Shown: positions 1 through 5,013 of the stretch, piece after piece
How the letters are laid out: each line of letters begins with the position of its first letter
How positions within the stretch are numbered: the stretch's first letter is position 1
Source: DATLFP01 sp035540955
GTDB lineage: Bacteria > Actinomycetota > Acidimicrobiia > Acidimicrobiales > CADCSY01
DNA: 5,013 nt
Direction of reading: 5' to 3'
Assembly (NCBI GenBank): GCA_035540955.1
Contig: DATLFP010000189.1
Location: forward strand, 1 to 5,013
Notes under the pieces: generated by a model
What the model was told of the DNA's origin: nothing
Database searches by the model: none
The model's input: the letters and a program-made list of their open reading frames with translations, nothing else
Program-made: the position numbers and the translations under genes

Positions 1-58
1 GAGCCGCGCCGTTGCGCGTGCGGGACGCGGAGCTCTCGACTCCGGAAGAGGTACACCC

Positions 59-1759
59 ATGGCCGAGCCCGTCCTCGAACGGTCCGTGCTGGAGCGCAAG
101 GAGCGCGACGAGCTCAAGACGATCGTCGAAGCGCTCGGGGCCAAGGCGCCGGCGCGCGCGAAGAAGGCTGACCTCGTCGACCTCATCCTGACCACGGCCG
201 GTGTCGGCGGTGCTGCGGCCCGCGAGGAGGTGGGCAAGGAGCCGGCCAAGGCGACGCCCGACCGACCGCGCGCCAAGCCGGCGGCGTCGGGCAACGGGGA
301 GAGCCGGCCGGCGGCGCGCCGGCGACCGGAGGCGGACGCGGCTGCGCGCGACGAGCAACCGGCGGTGGCCGCCGACCGCGATCAACCCGACGGCGAGGAC
401 CCCGATCAGGCCGACGGCGAGGACCGCGACGGCAACGCCGCCGACGACCGCCCCGACCGCCGCCCGCAGGAGCGAGGCCACCAGCAGCGGGGCGGGACCG
501 AGAGCGAGGGGCAGCACGGTGACCGGCCGCGCTGGGAGGACGACGGCGAGCCCGGCAACCGGCGTGGCCGCCGCCGCCGGGGGCGCGACCGGGGCCAGCA
601 GGGCCAGGACCGGCCCGACGAGCCCTTCGTGGGCGAGCCGGTCGACGTGGCCGGCCTGCTCGACCTCCGCAGCGAGGGCTACGGCTTCCTCCGGACGAAG
701 GGCTACCTGCCGAGCCGCGACGACGTCTACGTGTCGGTCAAGCAGATCCGCCAGTTCGGCCTGCGCAGCGGCGACCACGTGAAGGGCGCCATGCGGCCGG
801 CGAGCCGCAACGAGAAGAACCCGGCGCTGCTGCGCATCGACGAGGTCAACGGCGAGGATCCCGAGCAGGCCCGCAACCGGCCGCGCTTCGAAGATCTCAC
901 CCCGCTGTTCCCGGACGAGAAGCTCGAGCTCGAGTCGCCCGGCCAGGCCGACATGACGGCGCGCATCGTCGACCTCATCGCCCCGATCGGCAAGGGCCAG
1001 CGGGGGATGATCGTGTCGCCGCCGAAGGCGGGCAAGACCACCGTCGTCAAGCAGATCGTGAAGTCGATCGAGGCGAACAACCCCGAGATCGTGCTGATGG
1101 TGCTGCTCGTCGACGAGCGGCCCGAAGAGGTCACCGACATGCGGCGGTCGACCAACGGTGAGGTGATCGCGTCGACCTTCGACCGGCCCAGCGAGGAGCA
1201 CACCGCCCTCGCCGAGCTGGTCATCGAGCGGGCCAAGCGGCTCGTGGAGTACGGCAAGGACGTGGTCATCGTCCTCGACGGCATCACCCGCCTGGCCCGG
1301 GCCTACAACCTGTCGGCGCCGGCGACCGGGCGGATCATGTCGGGCGGCGTCGACAGCGGTGCCCTGTACCCCCCGAAGAAGTTCTTCGGCGCCGCCCGCA
1401 ACATCGAGGAGGGGGGTTCGCTCACCATCCTCGCCACCGCGCTGATCGAGACCGGCTCGAAGATGGACGAGGTCATCTTCGAGGAGTTCAAGGGCACCGG
1501 GAACATGGAGCTGCGGCTCGACCGGCGCCTCGCCGAGCGCCGGATCTACCCGGCCATCGACATCGACGCCTCCTCCACCCGGCACGAGGAGCTGCTCTTC
1601 GACCGCAAGCAGCTCCAGCAGGTCTGGCGGGTCCGCCGGGCGCTCAACGCGCTCAGCAGCGAGGGGGGCAGCAACGCCGCCGCCCTCGAGCGCCTGCTCG
1701 ACGGGATGAAGCAGTTCAAGTCGAACACCGAGTTCCTCGACTCCGCTGCCAAGGCGTGA
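59..1759 (+). CDS. rho: Transcription termination factor Rho, with long charged N-terminal insertion
   Basis: Rho is a homohexameric RNA-dependent ATPase/helicase that loads on nascent RNA and ends transcription by dislodging RNA polymerase in the cytoplasm. The 566-residue product has, in order, a Rho_N helical segment (about 9-47), a low-complexity Arg/Asp/Glu/Gly insertion (about 48-192), an S1/cold-shock-like primary RNA-binding domain (about 196-265, with GYGFLR) and a RecA-type ATPase domain (about 290-566). Visible motifs are Walker A PPKAGKTT (321-328, Lys326), the catalytic-Glu motif DERPEE (Glu353), Walker B VIVLDGI (Asp407), the Q-loop SGGVDSGALYPPK (428-440) and the R-loop around GSKMDE (466-471). 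E. coli Rho is about 419 residues; the extra length is almost all insertion. The ATG is chosen because GGAAGAGG (44-51) lies 7 bases upstream and no in-frame start precedes it within the window. The family call is certain; the exact insertion borders are estimates. Confidence 0.98.
   Translation: MAEPVLERSVLERKERDELKTIVEALGAKAPARAKKADLVDLILTTAGVGGAAAREEVGKEPAKATPDRPRAKPAASGNGESRPAARRRPEADAAARDEQPAVAADRDQPDGEDPDQADGEDRDGNAADDRPDRRPQERGHQQRGGTESEGQHGDRPRWEDDGEPGNRRGRRRRGRDRGQQGQDRPDEPFVGEPVDVAGLLDLRSEGYGFLRTKGYLPSRDDVYVSVKQIRQFGLRSGDHVKGAMRPASRNEKNPALLRIDEVNGEDPEQARNRPRFEDLTPLFPDEKLELESPGQADMTARIVDLIAPIGKGQRGMIVSPPKAGKTTVVKQIVKSIEANNPEIVLMVLLVDERPEEVTDMRRSTNGEVIASTFDRPSEEHTALAELVIERAKRLVEYGKDVVIVLDGITRLARAYNLSAPATGRIMSGGVDSGALYPPKKFFGAARNIEEGGSLTILATALIETGSKMDEVIFEEFKGTGNMELRLDRRLAERRIYPAIDIDASSTRHEELLFDRKQLQQVWRVRRALNALSSEGGSNAAALERLLDGMKQFKSNTEFLDSAAKA
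380..427 (+). repeat. 24-bp tandem duplication inside the rho insertion
   Basis: Two adjacent 24-base units (380-403 and 404-427) match at 21 of 24 positions by eye. They encode DQPDGEDP followed by DQADGEDR (Rho residues 108-123). The copy is in frame and falls in the acidic half of the low-complexity insertion, which suggests that this part of the protein grows or shrinks by repeat slippage. It is a coding repeat, not a mobile element. Confidence 0.8.
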
Positions 1760-1797
1760 GCGCCGACCCGGCCTCGCTCATCGAGCGCTGCAGCCCG

Positions 1798-1803
1798 TAG
1801 AAT
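1798..1803 (+). promoter_or_regulatory. Possible -10 element of an rpmE promoter
   Basis: TAGAAT matches the bacterial housekeeping -10 consensus (TAnnnT) and stands out against the surrounding GC-rich DNA. It lies 34 bases before the rpmE ATG, so transcription would begin near 1810 and leave a leader of about 20 bases that includes the ribosome binding site. No good -35 is visible 16-18 bases upstream (sequence there is around TCGCTC), and there is no extended TG motif. Many actinobacterial promoters have weak -35 boxes, so this remains plausible but unproven. It would let L31 be made independently of rho. Confidence 0.4.
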
Positions 1804-1831
1804 CCACTGCCCCTCTGATCCGGAGATCGCC

Positions 1832-2044
1832 ATGAAGTCCGACATCCATCCCGAGTACAAGACGGCCAAGGTCCACTGCTCGTGCGGCAACGAGTTCGAG
1901 ACCCGCTCGACCAAGGACAACCTGCGGGTCGAGCTGTGCAACGTGTGCCACCCGTTCTTCACCGGCAAGCAGCGCCTGGTCGACACCGGCGGCCGGGTCG
2001 AGCGCTTCGAGCGCCGCTACGGGCAGCGCAAGAAGAAGGCCTAG
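1832..2044 (+). CDS. rpmE: 50S ribosomal protein L31 (bL31), zinc-binding type
   Basis: bL31 is a small protein of the large ribosomal subunit that helps bridge it to the small subunit. The 70-residue length equals that of E. coli L31. Family signatures are visible: the N-terminal MKSDIHPEY, the CxC pair Cys16/Cys18 in HCSCGNEF, the CxxC pair Cys36/Cys39 in ELCNVCHPFFTGKQR, and a basic C-terminal tail (RYGQRKKKA). Four cysteines in this spacing define the C+ form that binds a zinc ion, as opposed to the C-minus paralogue usually induced when zinc is scarce. GGAG at 1822-1825 sits 6 bases before the ATG. The gene follows rho by 72 bases, the common actinobacterial order, and ends in TAG, a stop codon read by RF1 encoded two genes downstream. 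Confidence 0.97.
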   Translation: MKSDIHPEYKTAKVHCSCGNEFETRSTKDNLRVELCNVCHPFFTGKQRLVDTGGRVERFERRYGQRKKKA

Positions 2045-2051
2045 CCGACCG

Positions 2052-3011
2052 TTGGATCCTGAGCAGCGGGCCCGCCTGCTGGCGGCCAAGCTGCAGGCGC
2101 TGGTCACCTCGACCGCCGGTCCCCGAGACCGGCGGTCGCTCGCGTTCCCGGGCGGGGCCGCCCTCACCGGCGCCGACGGCACCTGGGTGCTGGCCGACGC
2201 CGCGCCCGCCCGCTCGCTCGGCCCGGCGCTGGCGGTGGCGGCGAAGGGGGGCTCGATCGATCGGGTCAACGTCTTCGCCGAGCACGACACCGGCCTGCTG
2301 GCCCGCCGCGCCGCGCAGTTCGCGTCGCCCCCGGCGATCTGGCGGGTCGACGGCGCCGACGTCCAGCGAGCCGAGCCGGCGCCGCTGCCGGCGGTGGCAC
2401 CGCTCCCGGCCGTCGCCGCCCCGTTCGCGGACGTCATCGCGGCGGCCGGCGCCGATCCCGTCGTCGAGCACGGGCGGCTGATCGGCGAGGTCGAGGGCCT
2501 CGAGGTGTGCCGGGTGGAGATCGGCGAGAACGGCGAGGCCCGGCTCGCGATCGGCGTCGGCCGGTTCGACCGCGAGGCCCACGACCTCCTCCGGGGCCAG
2601 GACCTCGCCGAGGTGGTCGCCCTCGTGCGCCGCCACCGGGTCGACTCCGACGAGCCCCACCCGCTCCGCCGGTGGGCGGCCGACCGGGCGCTGCGGTCGC
2701 GCCTCGTGCGCGACCCCGCGCTGGTGGGTGCCGATCACCTGGCGCCGATGGCGCCCGTCGTCGAAGCGCCCGACCTGCGGACGCCCTGGCCGGCGCCCGC
2801 CACCGGGGTCGACGATCGCGGGGAGCCGCTCGTGGTGGTGTGCTCGGTGGGCGTCGATCTCGACCTCGTCCCCGCCGCCGCCGACGCCCGCCTCCAGGAC
2901 GGGCGCGACGCTCGACTCGTCCTGGCCGTCGCCGCGCGCGACGCGCACGCCATCACCGTCGCCCTCGCCGCTGCCCTCGAGCGTCCCGCCGACGTCGTCG
3001 CCGTAGCCTGA
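2052..3011 (+). CDS. Conserved-looking protein of unknown function between rpmE and prfA
   Basis: I do not recognise this 319-residue protein. It has codon use like its neighbours, and the frame is open from TTG to TGA. The start is inferred: TTG at 2052 is 7 bases after the rpmE stop and 12 bases after AGAAGG (2034-2039), and the next in-frame candidate, GTG at 2187, would cut into an apparent domain. An N-terminal alpha/beta-looking part (about 8-105) contains GGAALTGADGTWVLAD and RVNVFAEHDTGLLARRAAQF. An Ala/Pro-rich linker follows (about 107-125), then a middle segment with EVEGLEVCRVEIGENGEARL and GVGRFDREAHDLLRG (about 140-182). A charged helical stretch (185-220) leads to a C-terminal hydrophobic strand-like region (259-270) and a final Ala-rich helix. 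No signal peptide, membrane span or known catalytic motif is evident, so it is probably cytoplasmic. Its 7-base gaps to rpmE and prfA suggest coupled expression and perhaps a translation-linked role, which is only inference. Confidence 0.8.
   Translation: MDPEQRARLLAAKLQALVTSTAGPRDRRSLAFPGGAALTGADGTWVLADAAPARSLGPALAVAAKGGSIDRVNVFAEHDTGLLARRAAQFASPPAIWRVDGADVQRAEPAPLPAVAPLPAVAAPFADVIAAAGADPVVEHGRLIGEVEGLEVCRVEIGENGEARLAIGVGRFDREAHDLLRGQDLAEVVALVRRHRVDSDEPHPLRRWAADRALRSRLVRDPALVGADHLAPMAPVVEAPDLRTPWPAPATGVDDRGEPLVVVCSVGVDLDLVPAAADARLQDGRDARLVLAVAARDAHAITVALAAALERPADVVAVA
2110..2138 (+). other. Perfect 12-bp GC-rich hairpin in the 5' end of the unknown gene
   Basis: CGACCGCCGGTC (2110-2121) and its exact reverse complement (2127-2138) enclose a five-base loop, CCCGA. 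The structure begins 66 bases after the rpmE stop and codes for Ser20 to Ser29 of the unknown protein. No T-run follows, so it is not a classic intrinsic terminator. Possible roles are protecting the 3' end of the rpmE message, an RNase site, or partial attenuation that lowers expression of prfA and prmC relative to rpmE. High GC content makes chance hairpins common, but a 12-bp perfect stem with such a short loop is stronger than the others I saw here. Confidence 0.5.
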
Positions 3012-3018
3012 GCGGGCC

Positions 3019-4083
3019 ATGCTCGACCGGTTGCGCGCCCTGGAAGACGAGTTCGACGATGTCGAAGCGCGCCTCGGCGACCCTTCCGTGCACAGCGATC
3101 GGGACGCATACGCCGCCCTCGCCCGCCGCCACAAGGAGCTCGATCCGGTGGTGCGCGCCAGCCGCGAGCTGCGCCGGGTCACCGAGGACCTCGCCACCGC
3201 CAAGGAGATGCTGCCGGAGACCTCGGGGGAGGACCGGGAGGTGCTGCGGGCCGAGGTGACGCAGGCCGAGGCGGCCATCGCCCGGCTCGAGGACGAGCTG
3301 AAGGTCCTCTTGCTGCCCAAGGATCCCAACGACGGCAAGAACGTGATCGTCGAGATCCGGGGTGCCGAGGGGGGCGAGGAGGCCAACCTCTTCGCCAAGG
3401 ATCTGTTCGACATGTACGCCGCCTTCGCCAACCGCCGGGGCTGGAAGCTCGACGTGCTCGAGGCGACGCCGAGCGACATGGGCGGCTTCGACCAGGTGAC
3501 CTTCACCCTGCGGGGGGACACCGCGTGGTCGCACATGAAGCACGAGGGCGGACCCCACCGCGTGCAGCGGGTGCCGGTGACCGAGGCCCAGGGTCGCATC
3601 CACACCTCGTCGGCCACCGTCACGGTGCTGCCCGAAGCCGAGGAGGTCGACATCCAGATCGATCCCAACGACCTGCAGATCGACGTGTACCGGTCGTCGG
3701 GCCCCGGGGGGCAGAGCGTCAACACGACCGACTCGGCGGTCCGCATCACGCACAAGCCGACCAACACGGTCGTGGCGATGCAGGACGAGAAGAGCCAGAT
3801 CCAGAACCGGGCCAAGGCCATGCTCGTGCTGCGGTCGCGGCTGCTGAAGGCCGAGCAGGACCGACAGGCGGCGGAGCTGTCGGCGGCCCGCAAGGGCCAG
3901 ATCGGCGGCGGCGGTCGGAGCGAGAAGATCCGCACCTACAACTTCAAGGAGAACCGGCTGACCGACCACCGCGTCGGCTACACGGCGTACAACCTCGACA
4001 AGGTGCTGGCCGGTGAGCTCGACGGCGTGGTCGACGCCCTGCTCCAGGACGAGCGGGCCTCGCAGCTCCGTGGCGACGAGTAG
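3019..4083 (+). CDS. prfA: Peptide chain release factor 1 (RF1)
   Basis: RF1 enters the ribosomal A site at UAA and UAG and triggers hydrolysis of peptidyl-tRNA. The 354-residue product is near the usual length (E. coli 360). Domain 1 is a helical N-terminal region (about 1-100, ending in LLLPKDPND). The codon-recognition domain holds the RF1-type tripeptide PVT (186-188) in HRVQRVPVTEAQGRIHTS, not the SPF of RF2. The catalytic loop SSGPGGQSVNTTDSA has GGQ at 230-232, and Gln232 is the residue expected to be methylated by the neighbouring PrmC. The C-terminal TYNFKENRLTDHRVG is also typical. The ATG is 7 bases after the upstream TGA. There is no convincing Shine-Dalgarno sequence (GAGCGGG at 3010-3016 is only 2 bases away), so translation is probably coupled to the preceding gene. 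The gene ends in TAG, one of RF1's own codons. Confidence 0.98.
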   Translation: MLDRLRALEDEFDDVEARLGDPSVHSDRDAYAALARRHKELDPVVRASRELRRVTEDLATAKEMLPETSGEDREVLRAEVTQAEAAIARLEDELKVLLLPKDPNDGKNVIVEIRGAEGGEEANLFAKDLFDMYAAFANRRGWKLDVLEATPSDMGGFDQVTFTLRGDTAWSHMKHEGGPHRVQRVPVTEAQGRIHTSSATVTVLPEAEEVDIQIDPNDLQIDVYRSSGPGGQSVNTTDSAVRITHKPTNTVVAMQDEKSQIQNRAKAMLVLRSRLLKAEQDRQAAELSAARKGQIGGGGRSEKIRTYNFKENRLTDHRVGYTAYNLDKVLAGELDGVVDALLQDERASQLRGDE

Positions 4084-4915
4084 CACGACCTGGCGGGCCG
4101 TCCTCGTCGACGCCGTCGAGCAGGTCGGCGAGGTCGACGCCCGGCGGCTCGTCGAGCAGGCCGCCGGCTACGACGGAGCCGAGCTCGTGCTGCACCTCGA
4201 CGAGACGCCGACGCAGCGGGCGATGGCGTACTTCGACGGGATGCTCGCCCGCCGGCGGGCCGGCGAGCCGCTGCAGTACGTGCTCGGTCGCTGGGGCTTC
4301 CGCACCCTCGACCTCGTGGTCGATCCCCGCGTCCTCATCCCCCGCCCCGAGACCGAAGAGGTGGCGGGCGCCGCCATCGCCGAGGCCCGCCGGCTCGGCG
4401 CCCGGGTGGTGGCCGACCTCGGCACGGGGTCGGGCGCCATCGCCCTGTCGATGGCGGTGGAGCTGCCGGGCGTCGAGGTGTGGGCGAGCGACGTGTCGGC
4501 GGACGCCCTCGAGGTGGCCCGGGCCAACCTGGCCGGGATCGGCCGGGCCGGGACCCGGGTGCGCCTCGTCCAGGGCAGCTGGTTCGACGCCCTGCCCGCC
4601 GACCTGCGCGGCCGGATCGACGTGGTCGCCGCCAACCCGCCGTACGTCCCGGCGACCGCGCAGCTGCCGCCCGACGTCGCCGATTGGGAGCCGGGCGTGG
4701 CGCTCTACGGCGGCGACGACGGCACCGTCGAGCCGTTCAAGGTGATCGACGCCGCCCCCGGCTGGCTGCGCCGGCCCGGCGCGCTGGTGATGGAGCACGG
4801 GGCGTGGATGGGCGAGGCGATGGTCGCCCGGGCCCTGGCCGCCGGCTTCGACGACGCGACCTTCCACCACGACCTGACCCACCGCGAGCGCTACCTCGTC
4901 GCCCGCCTCACCTGA
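4070..4915 (+). CDS. prmC: Release factor glutamine N5-methyltransferase PrmC
   Basis: PrmC (HemK) uses S-adenosylmethionine to methylate the side-chain amide of the GGQ glutamine in RF1 and RF2, which raises their activity at stop codons. With the GTG at 4070 the product is 281 residues (E. coli 277). A small helical N-terminal domain that recognises the release factor (about 1-85) is followed by the signature LIPRPETEE (89-97), the SAM-binding motif ADLGTGSGAIAL (115-126), the acidic residue Asp141 after the next strand, and the catalytic NPPY (189-192) that holds the target amide. WEPGVALYGG (206-215) matches the family's FEP-x-x-AL segment. Another in-frame GTG at 4013 would add 19 residues unlike the family's N terminus; starting at 4070 places Trp8 where E. 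coli PrmC begins its first helix. The 14-base overlap with prfA implies coupled synthesis of the enzyme and its substrate. Confidence 0.95.
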   Translation: MATSSTTWRAVLVDAVEQVGEVDARRLVEQAAGYDGAELVLHLDETPTQRAMAYFDGMLARRRAGEPLQYVLGRWGFRTLDLVVDPRVLIPRPETEEVAGAAIAEARRLGARVVADLGTGSGAIALSMAVELPGVEVWASDVSADALEVARANLAGIGRAGTRVRLVQGSWFDALPADLRGRIDVVAANPPYVPATAQLPPDVADWEPGVALYGGDDGTVEPFKVIDAAPGWLRRPGALVMEHGAWMGEAMVARALAAGFDDATFHHDLTHRERYLVARLT

Positions 4916-4927
4916 CCGCGCGTCAGT

Positions 4928-4972
4928 TCTCGGAGCCTCCAAGCCGGTACAGCCGGTCTGGATGCTCCGAGA
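4928..4972 (+). terminator. Imperfect 20-bp hairpin after prmC, probable transcription end
   Basis: The outer arms TCTCGGAGC (4928-4936) and GCTCCGAGA (4964-4972) pair perfectly over 9 bp. After one C/T mismatch, TCCA pairs with TGGA, then comes an A/C mismatch, a G-T wobble and a CCGG/CCGG closing stem around the loop TACAG (4948-4952). The structure starts 12 bases after the prmC stop. No T-run follows, so it would be a U-less terminator or would work with Rho. A second small hairpin (CCTGC 4974-4978 with GCAGG 4984-4988) lies just beyond. It could instead be a copy of a dispersed palindromic repeat. Confidence 0.5.
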
Positions 4973-5013
4973 TCCTGCGTTGGGCAGGTCAGGGCGGGGG
5001 GAAGGTCCAGGGG

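Noticed and set aside
1..58. Possible 3' end of an upstream gene such as thrB
   Set aside because: No stop codon is found in any + frame before the rho start, and no family-specific residues are recognisable in so short a stretch.
307..323. 7-bp hairpin with 3-base loop in the rho insertion
   Set aside because: It lies in a stretch made almost only of G and C, where such short stems are expected by chance.
923..934. 12-base palindrome CTCGAGCTCGAG in rho
   Set aside because: It arises from alternating Leu and Glu codons (CTC GAG) in the KLELES segment; no regulatory context is visible.
1959..3935. 658-codon open frame on the - strand spanning the unknown gene and prfA
   Set aside because: It runs antisense to the well-supported rpmE end and prfA, its product is Arg/Ser/Gly-rich low-complexity sequence, and long antisense frames are expected in DNA of this GC content.
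4013..4069. Longer prmC start at GTG 4013
   Set aside because: It would overlap prfA by 71 bases and add a Ser/Thr-rich stretch without counterpart in the PrmC family; the 4070 start gives a normal-length N terminus.
4247..4260. 14-base perfect palindrome GCCCGCCGGCGGGC in prmC
   Set aside because: It lies in codons for a conserved Ala-Arg-Arg-Arg-Ala segment and is easily explained by GC-rich codon choice.
3944..4942. 332-codon open frame on the - strand opposite prmC
   Set aside because: It mirrors a clearly conserved PrmC frame, and the product shows no recognisable motif and a biased Gly/Arg/Ala/Val composition.
4962..5013. ATG at 4962 opening a frame to the end of the window
   Set aside because: It has no ribosome binding site, begins inside the hairpin arm, and is too short to judge.

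Overview
The window is about 5 kb of very GC-rich DNA, with G or C at nearly every third codon position. It carries five tightly packed genes, all on the + strand: rho (transcription termination factor), rpmE (ribosomal protein L31), an unrecognised gene, prfA (peptide chain release factor 1) and prmC (release-factor glutamine methyltransferase). The base composition, the rho-rpmE-prfA-prmC order, the long charged insertion in Rho and the GPGGQ form of the RF1 catalytic loop all point to Actinomycetota. An Acidimicrobiia-like lineage is my best guess, because Rho lacks the R-loop substitutions I recall for Mycobacterium and because an extra gene sits between rpmE and prfA. That assignment is inference, not proof.

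Layout: positions 1-58 are leader sequence with a good ribosome binding site for rho and no recognisable upstream gene end. rho fills 59-1759. A 72-base gap follows, holding a possible -10 element (TAGAAT) and small alternative hairpins, and then rpmE (1832-2044). Seven bases later a TTG-started gene of unknown function (2052-3011) begins. It carries a perfect 12-bp hairpin within its first 90 bases. Seven bases after its stop comes prfA (3019-4083), which has no clear Shine-Dalgarno sequence. prmC (4070-4915) overlaps the end of prfA by 14 bases. The last 98 bases contain a long imperfect hairpin, probably the transcription end of the cluster, followed by a G-rich tail with no gene I can support.

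How the genes fit together: the cluster joins termination of transcription (Rho) to the translation apparatus (L31) and to termination of translation (RF1 and the enzyme that methylates the Gln of its GGQ motif). The 7-base gaps and the 14-base overlap suggest that rpmE through prmC are co-transcribed and translationally coupled, with the unknown gene embedded in the unit. The strong hairpin just after rpmE is a plausible device for making more L31 than RF1 from one transcript. I see no mobile element, CRISPR array, tRNA or rRNA. The parts least explained by known biology are the unknown gene, the hairpin inside it, and the Rho insertion domain.
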